A stretch of DNA of 64,000 nt, taken from positions 83,054 through 147,053 of the forward strand of contig NZ_BBIV01000017.1 in assembly GCF_000730665.1 (NCBI RefSeq). The letters run 5' to 3'. The notes under the pieces were generated by a model, which saw only the letters and a list, made by a program, of their open reading frames with translations, had not been told where the DNA came from and ran no database searches. This DNA is from Pseudomonas plecoglossicida NBRC 103162 = DSM 15088. GTDB lineage: Bacteria > Pseudomonadota > Gammaproteobacteria > Pseudomonadales > Pseudomonadaceae. Position numbers and translations under genes: made by a program. This document shows positions 45,342 through 53,956 of this stretch, piece after piece (the first letter of the stretch is position 1; each line of letters begins with the position of its first letter).

Positions 45342-46694
45342 ATGGCCAACCAACCCAGCTCCGCCCCCGCCCAGCTTCGCCGCGTCCTCGGCCTCCCTGC
45401 CCTGGTGTTCTTCGGCCTGGTCTACATGGTCCCGCTGACCATCTTCACCACCTACGGCATCGTCACCGAACTCACCGGTGGCCGCACCGCCGGCGCCTAC
45501 ATCGTCACCCTGGTGGCCATGCTGTTCACCGCCGCCTCCTACAGCTTCATGGTCAAGCGCTTCCCGGTCGCGGGCTCGGCGTATTCCTACACCAACATGG
45601 CCTTCGGCCAGAACGTGGGTTTCTTGGCGGGCTGGTCGCTGCTGCTCGACTACCTGTTCCTGCCGATGATCAACTACCTGCTGATCGGCCTGTTCCTCAA
45701 CATCGCCTTCCCTGCGGTGCCGGCCTGGGCCTTCGTGCTTGCCTCCATCGCCTTGGTGACCGTGCTCAACGTGGTCGGCATCAACTCGGTGGCCAAGACC
45801 AGCAACCTGATCGTCGGCGCGCAGATCGTCTTCATCGGCGTGTTCGTGGCACTGTCGTGGCAGACCCTGGGCAACGGCCAGCCGATCGACTGGCTGACAC
45901 CGCTGCACGGTGACGGCAGCGCGCCCGGCTTCGGCCCGCTAATGGCCGGCGCAGCGGTGCTGTGTCTGTCGTTCCTGGGCTTCGACGCCGTCTCGACCCT
46001 GGCCGAGGAAAGCCGTGATGCCCGTCGCGATGTGCCGCGGGCAATCATCCTCACCACCCTGTTCGCCGGCCTGCTGTTCACCGTGCTGGCCTACGTGAGC
46101 CAGCTGGTGCTGCCGGGCAGCACCTTCGCCAACGTCGATGCCGCCGCCAACGAAGTGATGCTCAAGGCCGGCGGGCAGTTCCTGGCCAACTTCTTCACCG
46201 CCGCCTATGTGGCCGGCAGCCTGGGCTCGGCGCTGGCTTCCCAGGCCGCAGTGTCGCGCATCCTCTACACCATGGGCCGTGACCGGGTGCTGCCACAGCG
46301 TACCTTCGGCCACCTGTCGCCGCGCCTGGGTACGCCGGTGTTCGCCATCCTGCTGGTGTCGGCGTTCTCGCTGCTGGCGTTGGTGATCGACCTGTCCACG
46401 CTGGCCTCGCTGATCAGCTTTGGCGCGTTGGTGGCGTTCTCGGCGGTGAACCTGGCAGTGGTGAAGACGCATCTGATGGACGACGGCGCACAGCGCAACC
46501 TCAAAGGCCTGCTGTGCTATGGCGCGGTGCCGCTGGTGGGGTTGAGCCTGACCTTGTGGCTGTGGACCAGCCTGTCGGCGCTGACCTTGGTGATTGGCTT
46601 GTCCTGGTTCGCCCTGGGGCTTGCCTACCTGGCCGTACTGACCGCCGGATTCCGCCGCCGGGTCAGCCTGGTGGACTTCTCCGAAGCCGCCTGA
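45342..46694 (+). CDS. APC-family amino acid/polyamine permease (PuuP-like)
   Basis: A 450-residue transporter with about 12 membrane helices. The first helix motif GLVYMVPLTIFTTYGIV, helix 3 SAYSYTNMAFG and helix 6 FLGFDAVSTLAEESRDARRDVPRAI are typical of the APC/AAT group; the last resembles putrescine importer PuuP. Substrate cannot be fixed by sequence. The ATG at 45342 is chosen because MANQPSSAPAQLRRVLGLPALV fits the family; an upstream GTG (45291) adds 17 poorly conserved residues. No metabolic operon is attached. Confidence 0.85.
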   Translation: MANQPSSAPAQLRRVLGLPALVFFGLVYMVPLTIFTTYGIVTELTGGRTAGAYIVTLVAMLFTAASYSFMVKRFPVAGSAYSYTNMAFGQNVGFLAGWSLLLDYLFLPMINYLLIGLFLNIAFPAVPAWAFVLASIALVTVLNVVGINSVAKTSNLIVGAQIVFIGVFVALSWQTLGNGQPIDWLTPLHGDGSAPGFGPLMAGAAVLCLSFLGFDAVSTLAEESRDARRDVPRAIILTTLFAGLLFTVLAYVSQLVLPGSTFANVDAAANEVMLKAGGQFLANFFTAAYVAGSLGSALASQAAVSRILYTMGRDRVLPQRTFGHLSPRLGTPVFAILLVSAFSLLALVIDLSTLASLISFGALVAFSAVNLAVVKTHLMDDGAQRNLKGLLCYGAVPLVGLSLTLWLWTSLSALTLVIGLSWFALGLAYLAVLTAGFRRRVSLVDFSEAA

Positions 46695-46707
46695 CAGTCA
46701 ATGTGTG

Positions 46708-46726
46708 CTGGCTTGCCGGCGATGGG
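46708..46726. repeat. Single REP half-element
   Basis: CTGGCTTGCCGGCGATGGG immediately after the permease stop, a single REP in the GCTTGCCGGCGAT orientation, with no partner. Confidence 0.75.
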
Positions 46727-46732
46727 ATCACC

Positions 46733-47308
46733 TCAGACCGAAGGCTGCGCCAACGGCGCGGGTGTGGTCCACAAGCTACCCAGATTCTGCAACAGCGACC
46801 CGGCAATCCCCTGCTGACCCAGGTACTGCAGGATCAACGGCGCAAACTGCCCGATCATCCCGGTATCCATCCCCAGCGCCTTGAACGCATTGTCCAGGTC
46901 GTTGCGGTTCTCGACATCGTTGCCCAGCGCATTGCTCAGCGCCGACTGGCTTTCGCTGTTCTTGCCCAGCAACTCGCCCAGCCCGCTCAGACCGCCCAGG
47001 GCATTGGCGCCCGACAACAGGTCCAGCCCTGGTACAGCCTTGGTCAGCTGGCCATAGTCATCGCTGCTGAGGTTGTTGCGCGCCAGCCCCAGCATGGCCC
47101 CTGCCCCGCCCACGGCCTGTTCCGGCGTGATGTTCAGTTGGCTACCCAGCGTGTTGAGCAGATTGGCCTGCCCTTCGGGCGCCTGCACCTGACCCTGCTG
47201 GTTCTGGCCCTGCATGGCCGACACGGCGTTGGCGGCGTCGCTGAGGTTGAAGGCGAACACCGGGCTTGCGGCCAGGGTCATCAGGGTTGCCAGGGTGATT
47301 GCTTTCAT
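46733..47308 (-). CDS. DUF2780 secreted/periplasmic protein
   Basis: A 191-residue protein with a signal peptide (1-19, ending PVFAF) and a mature part rich in Gly, Leu, Asn and Gln. LGSQLNITPEQAVGGAGAMLGLARNNLS is the typical DUF2780 segment, also found in VcgC/VcgE-like proteins. No catalytic motif is visible. It is a single gene convergent with the permease. Function is unknown; exported structural or adhesin-accessory roles have been suggested for similar proteins, without proof. Confidence 0.75.
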   Translation of the reverse strand: MKAITLATLMTLAASPVFAFNLSDAANAVSAMQGQNQQGQVQAPEGQANLLNTLGSQLNITPEQAVGGAGAMLGLARNNLSSDDYGQLTKAVPGLDLLSGANALGGLSGLGELLGKNSESQSALSNALGNDVENRNDLDNAFKALGMDTGMIGQFAPLILQYLGQQGIAGSLLQNLGSLWTTPAPLAQPSV

Positions 47309-47416
47309 CGGGAGGGACCTCGTGGGCCGGGATGGCCAGGGAAACGAGGCATTCGACTCGTGCTTCGAGGGTTTGTTCCGGGCCGGCCATCAGCCTGCTT
47401 GTCGCGCGTAGATGGC

Positions 47417-47448
47417 ACAACGCCCCCGACGGGGGCGTTGTAGTTTTT
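47417..47448. terminator. Strong hairpin downstream of fdhA
   Basis: ACAACGCCCCCG and CGGGGGCGTTGT form perfect 12-bp arms around one A. A T-run (AGTTTTT) follows on the plus strand, and an A-run precedes the stem on the minus strand, 5 bp after the fdhA stop. It most likely ends the fdhA transcript, although the T-run is on the opposite side. Confidence 0.7.
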
Positions 47449-47452
47449 CAGA

Positions 47453-48652
47453 TCAGGCAGCACCCCACATCTTGTGCGGGTCGATGACGAATTTCTTCGG
47501 TACGCCCGCATCGAACTCGCCATAGCCTTCCGGCGCCTGGTCCAGGTTGATGACCTGAACGCCGACCACTTCGGCGATGTTGATACGGTCCCACATGATC
47601 GCCTGCATCAATTGGCGGTTGTACTTCATGGTCGGGGTCTGGCCGGTGTGGAAGCTGTGCGACTTCGCCCAACCCAGGCCGAAGCGAATGCTCAGCGCGC
47701 CGATCTTGGCGGCGGCATCCACCGCGCCCGGGTCTTCGGTCACGTACAACCCCGGGATACCGATGCTGCCGGCAACGCGGGTCACCTGCATCAGCGAGTT
47801 CAGCACGGTGGCCGGCGCTTCGTGCTTGGCACCCTCGTGACCGTGGCCACGGGCCTCGAAGCCCACGGCGTCGACGGCGCAGTCCACTTCCGGCTCGCCG
47901 AGGATATCGACGATCTGCTCGTGCAGCGGGGTGTCCTTGGACAGGTCGACCACTTCGAAGCCCTGGGACTTGGCGTGGGCCAGGCGGGCCGGATTCAGGT
48001 CGCCGACGATCACGCAGGCAGCGCCCAGCAGACGCGCCGAGGCAGCAGCGGCCAGGCCGACCGGGCCGGCACCGGCCACGTAAACGGTGCTGCCTGGACC
48101 AACGCCGGCCGTCACGGCGCCGTGGTAGCCGGTGGGCAGGATGTCGGACAGGCAGGTCAGGTCACGGATCTTTTCCATGGCCTTGTCGCGATCCGGCAGT
48201 TTCAGCAGGTTGAAGTCGGCGTATGGCACCAGCACGTATTCGGCCTGGCCGCCGGTCCAGTCGCCCATGTCGACATAGCCGTAGGCACCGCCGGCACGGG
48301 CCGGGTTGACGGTGAGGCAGACACCGGTGTGCATCTCTTTGCACGAGCGGCAGCGGCCGCAGGCGACGTTGAACGGTACCGACACCAGGTCACCGATCTT
48401 CAGGCGCTCGACGTCACGCCCCAACTCGACGATTTCACCGGTGATTTCGTGGCCCAGGACCAGGCCGACCTGGGCGGTGGTGCGGCCGCGGACCATGTGC
48501 TGGTCGGAGCCGCAGATGTTGGTGGAGACCACCTTGAGGATGACGCCGTGTTCGATCTTCTTGCCGCGCGGGTCCTGCATTTTCGGGTAGTCGATCTTCT
48601 GCACCTCGACCTTGCCGGCGCCGAGATACACCACTCCACGATTGCCAGACAT
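47453..48652 (-). CDS. fdhA: Glutathione-independent formaldehyde dehydrogenase
   Basis: A 399-residue NAD-dependent zinc alcohol dehydrogenase family enzyme oxidising formaldehyde to formate (with tightly bound NAD in the P. putida enzyme). The catalytic zinc site is Cys47 (NICGSD) with His68/Glu69 (GHEITGE), and the structural zinc is held by Cys98, Cys101, Cys104 and Cys112. The dinucleotide-binding motif is GAGPVGLAAAASARLLGA (about 196-213). It lies downstream of purU and the sox genes in the same direction and removes formaldehyde from methyl-group oxidation. A REP pair separates it from purU. Confidence 0.96.
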   Translation of the reverse strand: MSGNRGVVYLGAGKVEVQKIDYPKMQDPRGKKIEHGVILKVVSTNICGSDQHMVRGRTTAQVGLVLGHEITGEIVELGRDVERLKIGDLVSVPFNVACGRCRSCKEMHTGVCLTVNPARAGGAYGYVDMGDWTGGQAEYVLVPYADFNLLKLPDRDKAMEKIRDLTCLSDILPTGYHGAVTAGVGPGSTVYVAGAGPVGLAAAASARLLGAACVIVGDLNPARLAHAKSQGFEVVDLSKDTPLHEQIVDILGEPEVDCAVDAVGFEARGHGHEGAKHEAPATVLNSLMQVTRVAGSIGIPGLYVTEDPGAVDAAAKIGALSIRFGLGWAKSHSFHTGQTPTMKYNRQLMQAIMWDRINIAEVVGVQVINLDQAPEGYGEFDAGVPKKFVIDPHKMWGAA

Positions 48653-48822
48653 GCTCTTACCTCGCTTGATTTGTATTTATGCAGCGTTGGTTGAAGCGCC
48701 GCCATCCGTGGGCGGCATGGGGTACTGGGATGCAGGGAATTGTGGGCCGGATGGGGGAAGTCGCACTGACTGGAAGCGACAGGGAGATGCCTTTTTACGG
48801 CAGGTCAGAAGTGGTCGGGCCA

Positions 48823-48888
48823 ATCGCCGGCAAGCCGGCTCCCACAGGGGATCGGTGTGATCCTTGTGGGAGCCGGCTTGCCGGCGAT
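48823..48888. repeat. REP pair (GTGGGAGCCGG class) between purU and fdhA
   Basis: Perfect 24-bp arms at 48823-48846 and 48865-48888. It lies 17 bp after the purU stop and some 170 bp before the fdhA start, inside what looks like one functional gene group. Confidence 0.9.
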
Positions 48889-48904
48889 GAGGCCCGGGAG
48901 ATCG

Positions 48905-49762
48905 CTACAGAACCACAGTCCTATTGGCGTTGAGGAACACCCGCCGCTCGATGTGATACCCCACCGCCCGCGCCAGGGTCAGGCATTCGATATCGCGCCC
49001 CTTGGCAATCAGGTCTTCGGGGTAATGGCTGTGGTCCACCACCTCGACGCCCTGGGCGATGATCGGCCCCTCGTCCAGGTCGTTGTTGATGTAGTGCGCC
49101 GTGGCACCGACCATCTTCACCCCCTTGTTGTACGCCTGGTGATAAGGCTTGGCGCCCTTGAAACCCGGCAGCAACGAGTGGTGAATGTTGATCGCCCAGC
49201 CATCCAGGCGCCGGCACAGCTCTGGCGACAGCACCTGCATGTAGCGGGCAAGGATCACCAGCTCGGCGCCGGTTTCCTCGATCACCTGCAGCACCTTGCG
49301 CTCTTGCCCGGCCTTATCGTTGGGGTCGAGGGCGAAGTGGTGGTAGGGAATCTTGTGCCACTGCGCCAACGGCTCCAGGTCGGGGTGGTTGGACACCACC
49401 GCGACCACGTCCATGGCCAGCTGGCCGATACGCTGGCGATACAGCAGGTCGTTCAGGCAGTGGTCGGCCTTGGACACCATGATCACCACCTTGGGGCGGT
49501 GATTCGGCGCAGTCAGCTCGAACGCCATGCCGAACGCATCGCTGCGCTCGGCGAGGCCGGCCCGGAAGCCCGCCTCGTCGAAGTCGTCCGGCTGGCGGAA
49601 TTCGACGCGAATGAAGAAGCGCCCCGACTGCCGGTCATCGAAGGAATGGTGCTCGGTGACGTAGCAGCGCTGCTCGAAGAGGTAACGCGTCACCACGTCG
49701 ACGGTGCCGAGCATGCTCGGGCAGTCGGCGGTGAGAATCCAGGTATCCGGTGCCCGACTCAT
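48905..49762 (-). CDS. purU: Formyltetrahydrofolate deformylase
   Basis: PurU hydrolyses 10-formyl-THF to formate and THF, recycling folate when C1 units are in excess. The 285-residue protein has an N-terminal ACT domain (WILTADCPSMLGTVDVVTRYL, residues 8-28) and a formyltransferase-fold catalytic domain with NIHHSLLPGFKGA, HYINNDLDEGPII and the catalytic Asp in the latter. It follows soxG by 12 bp, so it belongs to the sarcosine oxidase operon, consistent with disposal of the C1 unit released from sarcosine. Confidence 0.96.
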   Translation of the reverse strand: MSRAPDTWILTADCPSMLGTVDVVTRYLFEQRCYVTEHHSFDDRQSGRFFIRVEFRQPDDFDEAGFRAGLAERSDAFGMAFELTAPNHRPKVVIMVSKADHCLNDLLYRQRIGQLAMDVVAVVSNHPDLEPLAQWHKIPYHHFALDPNDKAGQERKVLQVIEETGAELVILARYMQVLSPELCRRLDGWAINIHHSLLPGFKGAKPYHQAYNKGVKMVGATAHYINNDLDEGPIIAQGVEVVDHSHYPEDLIAKGRDIECLTLARAVGYHIERRVFLNANRTVVL

Positions 49763-49774
49763 GTTCTGCTCTCC

Positions 49775-50407
49775 TTAGGCCTCGATGCTCAGGCCGTACT
49801 CGGCCGAAGCGTCCTGCAGCCACAGCCACCAGTAGTCGGCGAAGCTGCGGCGAATCACCAGCTCCCAGGTGTCTTCGGCGGTGCGGCGGATCACCAGTTG
49901 CGACTTGGCGAACACGGTGCCCACGGCCTTGCCCACCGGGAAGTTGTTCGGATGAACATCATAGCTGGTGGATTTCATCAGCACTTCGCGCACATTCGGG
50001 CCGCGCAGTTCCAGCAGGCTTTGCCCGCCGCTGACGTTGACCACCTGGATGTGCCGGCCTTCGAGGGCCGCGCGCAGCTTTTGCTCGACGGCGAACTCCT
50101 GACCGCCAGGGACGATCAGCAGCCACTCGTCCGGGCCCATCCACTGCAGCGAGATCTCGCTGTTGGCGACCACGGTCAGGGCCACCGGTAGCTCCAGGCC
50201 CAAGGCCTTGTGCACGCCCGCGGCGAATTCCGGGTCGTGGCCGTCGCCACGCAGGGTCAGGTGGCCGAGAAACTTCTTCTCGCGCAGGGTCACGCCTGCG
50301 TTCTTGCGGCCTTTGCCAACCAGGCTGGCCAGGTCGGCGTGGTGCAGTGGCGACTGGGCCTTGGCCTCGGCACCGGGGTTTTGCTGGAAGACGTTGATAG
50401 CGCTCAT
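49775..50407 (-). CDS. soxG: Sarcosine oxidase gamma subunit
   Basis: The 210-residue gamma subunit of the heterotetrameric sarcosine oxidase, with the folate-binding/GcvT-like fold seen in WMGPDEWLLIVPGG and GQSLLELRGPNVREVLMKSTSYDVHP. It completes the alpha-beta-gamma-delta complex that oxidises sarcosine to glycine, H2O2 and formaldehyde or 5,10-methylene-THF. It is separated from soxA by 185 bp containing a REP pair, and purU follows closely. Start ATG at 50407 with CAGGTAAG upstream. Confidence 0.94.
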   Translation of the reverse strand: MSAINVFQQNPGAEAKAQSPLHHADLASLVGKGRKNAGVTLREKKFLGHLTLRGDGHDPEFAAGVHKALGLELPVALTVVANSEISLQWMGPDEWLLIVPGGQEFAVEQKLRAALEGRHIQVVNVSGGQSLLELRGPNVREVLMKSTSYDVHPNNFPVGKAVGTVFAKSQLVIRRTAEDTWELVIRRSFADYWWLWLQDASAEYGLSIEA

Positions 50408-50478
50408 TTCTTACCTGCCTTGAATTCTTGGTCGTCGAAGCGATGCAGACATCTGTCTTGTGGGGCCTTTGCCGGCCT

Positions 50479-50561
50479 CATCGCTGGCAAGCCAGCTCCC
50501 ACAGGTACAGCATCAGCCTTCAGATCTGCATCGATCCTGTGGGAGCCGGCTTGCCGGCGAT
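50479..50561. repeat. REP pair between soxA and soxG, left element with compensated stem
   Basis: The left copy (50479-50505) has core GCTGGC-AA-GCCAGC instead of GCCGGC-AA-GCCGGC: two changes that keep the inner stem paired. The right copy (50536-50561) has the standard core. The pair lies inside the sox operon. Confidence 0.85.
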
Positions 50562-50592
50562 CGGGCCAGCAGGCTCACCACAGGGCCCGGAG

Positions 50593-53500
50593 TCAAACGT
50601 TCTGCCGCTCACCCTTCGGATCGAAGAACACCGAAGAAACGATCTCCGCCTCGATCACGCTGCCATCGGCCTGTGGCGAGAACACGCGCTCGCCCATGCG
50701 CTTGAGGCCGCCCTTGACCACACCCATGGCGAACGAATAGCCCAGGGAGTTGGAGGCGTAGCTCGAAGTGACGTGGCCGACCATGTCCATCGGGATCGGC
50801 TGTTTCGGGTCGAACACCAGCTGGGCGCCTTCCGGCAGCCACTTGGTCGGGTCCACAGGCTTGAGGCCTACCAGCTGCTTGCGGTTCTCGCGCACGCAGT
50901 CTTCGCGGTTCATGCCGCGCAGGCCGATCCACGAGAACGGCTTGTTGCGGCCCACGCACCAGCTCATGTTGAGGTCGTCCGGGGTCATCGAGCCGTCGGT
51001 GTCCTGACCGACGATGATGAAGCCCTTCTCGGCGCGCAGTACGTGCATGGTCTCGGTGCCATACGGGGTCAGGTTGTACTGCTTGCCCGCCGCGATGACC
51101 TTTTCCAGCACGCCCATGGCGTAGTTGGCCTGCACGTTCACTTCGTACGACAGCTCACCGGTGAACGAGATGCGGAACACCCGAGCCGGTACGCCGGCGA
51201 CGGTGCCTTCCTTCCAGGTCATGAACGGGAAGGCGTCCTTGTCCAGGTCGATGTCGTCGGTCAGCTCGCCGAGCAGCTTGCGGCTGTTGGGGCCGGACAG
51301 GGTCAGGGTGGCCCAGTGGTCGGTGACGGAGGTGAAGTACACCTTCATTTCCGGCCATTCGGTCTGGTGGTACAGCTCCAGCCACTGCAGCACCCGGGCG
51401 GCGCCGCCGGTGGTGGTGGTCATGTAGAAGTGGTTGTCGCCGACGCAGGCGGTCACGCCGTCGTCGAAGACCATGCCGTCTTCCTTGCACATCAGGCCGT
51501 AGCGGGCCTTGCCCACATCGAGCTTGGTCCAGGCATTGCTGTAGATGCGGTTGAGGAACTCGCGCGCGTCCGGGCCCTGGATGTCGATCTTGCCCAGGGT
51601 CGAGGCGTCCAGCAGGCCCACGCTGTCGCGCACGGCCTTGCATTCGCGGGCCACGGCGCTGTGGATGTCTTCACCGGCTTTCGGGAAGTACCACGGGCGC
51701 TTCCACTGGCCGACATCTTCGAACTCGGCACCGTTCTTCACATGCCAGGCATGCAGGGCGGTGAAGCGCACCGGCTCGAACAGGTGGCCGCAGTGACGGC
51801 CGGCAACGGCGCCGAAAGTCACCGGGGTGTAGTTCGGGCGGAACATGGTCGTGCCCATTTCCGGGATGGTGATGCCGATCGAACGCGCGGCGATCGCCAG
51901 ACCGTTGATGTTGCCCAGCTTGCCCTGGTCGGTACCGAAGCCCAGCGCGGTGTAGCGCTTGACGTGCTCGACCGACTCGAAGCCTTCGCGGGTGGCCAGT
52001 TCGATACCAGCGGCAGTCACGTCGTTCTGCTGGTCGACGAACTGCTTCGGCCCCTTGGTGCCCTTGTCGTGCGGCACCTGGAACAGCGCCACGGTGGCCT
52101 CTTCCTTGCGCGCGATGGTTTTCGGCAGGGCGCCGACAGTGGCCTTGAAGCCGGCCTCGGTGGCTGCGCGAACGCCGCCTTCGAAACCATCGGCGATCAC
52201 ATCGCCCAGGGCGTAGACACCGTTGATGCCGCCCACGCACTCACGTTTCTGCGGTGCATCGCCCGGCACGAAGCCGAGGATGTCGTCACACCATACCGGG
52301 CGACCGCCCAGGTGCGATGCCAGGTGAACGATCGGGCTGTAGCCGCCGGAGGTGGCGATCAGGTCGCACTCGAGGGTTTCGCCAGGGCTGGTGACCTTGT
52401 GCGCCTGCACATCGATGGCGGCCACGCGGGCGCCGGTGACGTGCTTGCTGCCCTTGGCCTCGACCACGGCGCTGGAGGTGAGGATGCGGATGCCCTTGGC
52501 ACGTGCTTCCTCGACCAGCGAACCTCGCGGGTTGTGGCGGGCGTCGGCGATGGCGACCACTTGCAGGCCGGCGTCATGCCAGTCCAGCGCAGCGCGGTAG
52601 GCGTGGTCGTTGTTGGTCGACAGCACCAGCTTGCGGCCCGGGGCCACGCCGTAGCGGCGCACGTAGGTGGAAACGGCGCCGGCCAGCATGTTGCCCGGCA
52701 CATCGTTGTTGCCGTAGACCAGCGGACGCTCGTGGGCGCCGGCAGCCAGGACCACGCGCTTGGCGCGGACACGGTGCACGCGGTGGCGCACCTGGCCGAT
52801 CGGTGCGCGGTCGCCGAGGTGGTCGGTCAGGCGCTCGTGGATGGTCAGGAAGTTGTGGTCGTGGTAGCCGTTGACCGTGGCGCGTGGCAGCAGGGTCACT
52901 TCCGGCAGGCTTTGCAGTTCCTTCACCACAGCGTTGACCCAGTCGGCGGCAGGCTTGCCGTCGAGGGTTTCACGGCTGTCGAGCAGGCTGCCGCCGAACT
53001 CTTCCTGCTCGTCTGCGAGGATCACCCGGGCACCGCTGCGCGCAGCAGCCAGTGCAGCGGCCAGGCCAGCAGGGCCGGCGCCGACGATCAGCACGTCGCA
53101 GTGCTGGCTCATGTAGTCGTAGCTGTCCGGGTCGTTCTGCAGCGGCGCACGGCCCAGGCCGGCTGCCTTGCGGATGTACTTCTCGTACGTCATCCAGAAC
53201 GATTTCGGGTACATGAAGGTTTTGTAGTAGAAGCCCGGCGGCATCATGCTGCCACCGACCTTGCCAAGGATGCCCATGACGTCGTTGTTGACGTTCGGCC
53301 AGCCGTTGGTGCTGGTGGCGACCAGGCCTGCGTACAGGGCCTGCTGGGTGGCGCGCACGTTGGGGATCTGGGTGGCTTCGCTGGAGCCGATCTGCAGGAT
53401 GGCGTTCGGCTCTTCGGTACCGGCGGCGATGATGCCGCGTGGGCGCGAGTACTTGAAGCTGCGGCCGACGATGTCGACGCCGTTGGCCAGCAGCGCGGCG

Positions 53501-53610
53501 GCCAGGGTGTCACCGGCATAACCCTGGTAGGTCTTGCCGTTGAAGGTGAAGTTCAGGACCTTGCTGCGGTCGATGCGGCCGCCGCTGGCGAGGCGATAGG
53601 TCTGGCTCAT
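50593..53610 (-). CDS. soxA: Sarcosine oxidase alpha subunit
   Basis: The 1005-residue alpha subunit. The N-terminus has a 2Fe-2S-ferredoxin-like fold without the cluster (FNGKTYQGYAGDTLAAALL). An NAD-binding Rossmann motif VGAGPAGLAAALAAARSGA begins near residue 170. The C-terminal 400 residues form a GcvT-like aminomethyltransferase domain that binds folate (RDSVGLLDASTLGKIDIQGPDA, TLSGPNSRKLL). It channels the oxidised methyl group to THF. The ATG at 53610 overlaps the soxD stop by ATGA; an upstream open frame is just the soxD region. Confidence 0.96.
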   Translation of the reverse strand: MSQTYRLASGGRIDRSKVLNFTFNGKTYQGYAGDTLAAALLANGVDIVGRSFKYSRPRGIIAAGTEEPNAILQIGSSEATQIPNVRATQQALYAGLVATSTNGWPNVNNDVMGILGKVGGSMMPPGFYYKTFMYPKSFWMTYEKYIRKAAGLGRAPLQNDPDSYDYMSQHCDVLIVGAGPAGLAAALAAARSGARVILADEQEEFGGSLLDSRETLDGKPAADWVNAVVKELQSLPEVTLLPRATVNGYHDHNFLTIHERLTDHLGDRAPIGQVRHRVHRVRAKRVVLAAGAHERPLVYGNNDVPGNMLAGAVSTYVRRYGVAPGRKLVLSTNNDHAYRAALDWHDAGLQVVAIADARHNPRGSLVEEARAKGIRILTSSAVVEAKGSKHVTGARVAAIDVQAHKVTSPGETLECDLIATSGGYSPIVHLASHLGGRPVWCDDILGFVPGDAPQKRECVGGINGVYALGDVIADGFEGGVRAATEAGFKATVGALPKTIARKEEATVALFQVPHDKGTKGPKQFVDQQNDVTAAGIELATREGFESVEHVKRYTALGFGTDQGKLGNINGLAIAARSIGITIPEMGTTMFRPNYTPVTFGAVAGRHCGHLFEPVRFTALHAWHVKNGAEFEDVGQWKRPWYFPKAGEDIHSAVARECKAVRDSVGLLDASTLGKIDIQGPDAREFLNRIYSNAWTKLDVGKARYGLMCKEDGMVFDDGVTACVGDNHFYMTTTTGGAARVLQWLELYHQTEWPEMKVYFTSVTDHWATLTLSGPNSRKLLGELTDDIDLDKDAFPFMTWKEGTVAGVPARVFRISFTGELSYEVNVQANYAMGVLEKVIAAGKQYNLTPYGTETMHVLRAEKGFIIVGQDTDGSMTPDDLNMSWCVGRNKPFSWIGLRGMNREDCVRENRKQLVGLKPVDPTKWLPEGAQLVFDPKQPIPMDMVGHVTSSYASNSLGYSFAMGVVKGGLKRMGERVFSPQADGSVIEAEIVSSVFFDPKGERQNV

Positions 53611-53942
53611 ACTTTCTCCCCTTGGCCTTTGACGGTCGACGGTGCAGCGTTCTGCTTGCCGGCGGCGGTCACTTGCGGCTTCTCGCCAATCTTGTAGGTT
53701 TCCAGAATCTCGTAGGTCACGGTGTCGCGGGTGACGTTGAAGTACTGACGGCAGCCGGCGACGTGGTCCCACAGTTCATGGTGGATACCGCGCGGGTTGT
53801 CGCGGAAGAACATGTAGGTGCCCCACTCCTCGTCGGAGCAGGCGTTAGGGTCCAGCGGGCGGGCGATGTGCGCCTGGCCAGAGGCGTGGAACTCTTCTTC
53901 GGAGCGCAGCTCGCCGCAGTGGGGACAGAAAATATGCAACAT
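53607..53942 (-). CDS. soxD: Sarcosine oxidase delta subunit
   Basis: The 111-residue delta subunit, a small zinc-binding protein. The N-terminus CPHCGELRSEEEFH gives two zinc ligands (Cys6, Cys9); further Cys/His in the GCRQYF and HHELWDHVAGC region complete the site. YMFFRDNPRGIHHELW is a family signature. The ATG at 53942 is set by homology and by the 14-bp gap to soxB; an in-frame extension upstream overlaps soxB. It overlaps soxA by 4 bp. Confidence 0.94.
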   Translation of the reverse strand: MLHIFCPHCGELRSEEEFHASGQAHIARPLDPNACSDEEWGTYMFFRDNPRGIHHELWDHVAGCRQYFNVTRDTVTYEILETYKIGEKPQVTAAGKQNAAPSTVKGQGEKV

Positions 53943-53956
53943 GACGGTGGCTCCGG

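Noticed and set aside
50428..53697. A 1089-codon open frame opposite soxA
   Set aside because: Antisense shadow of soxA without a family or ribosome site. Similar long shadows opposite glcB, aceE, aceF, dipA, the TonB receptor and the LPS genes were left out for the same reason.
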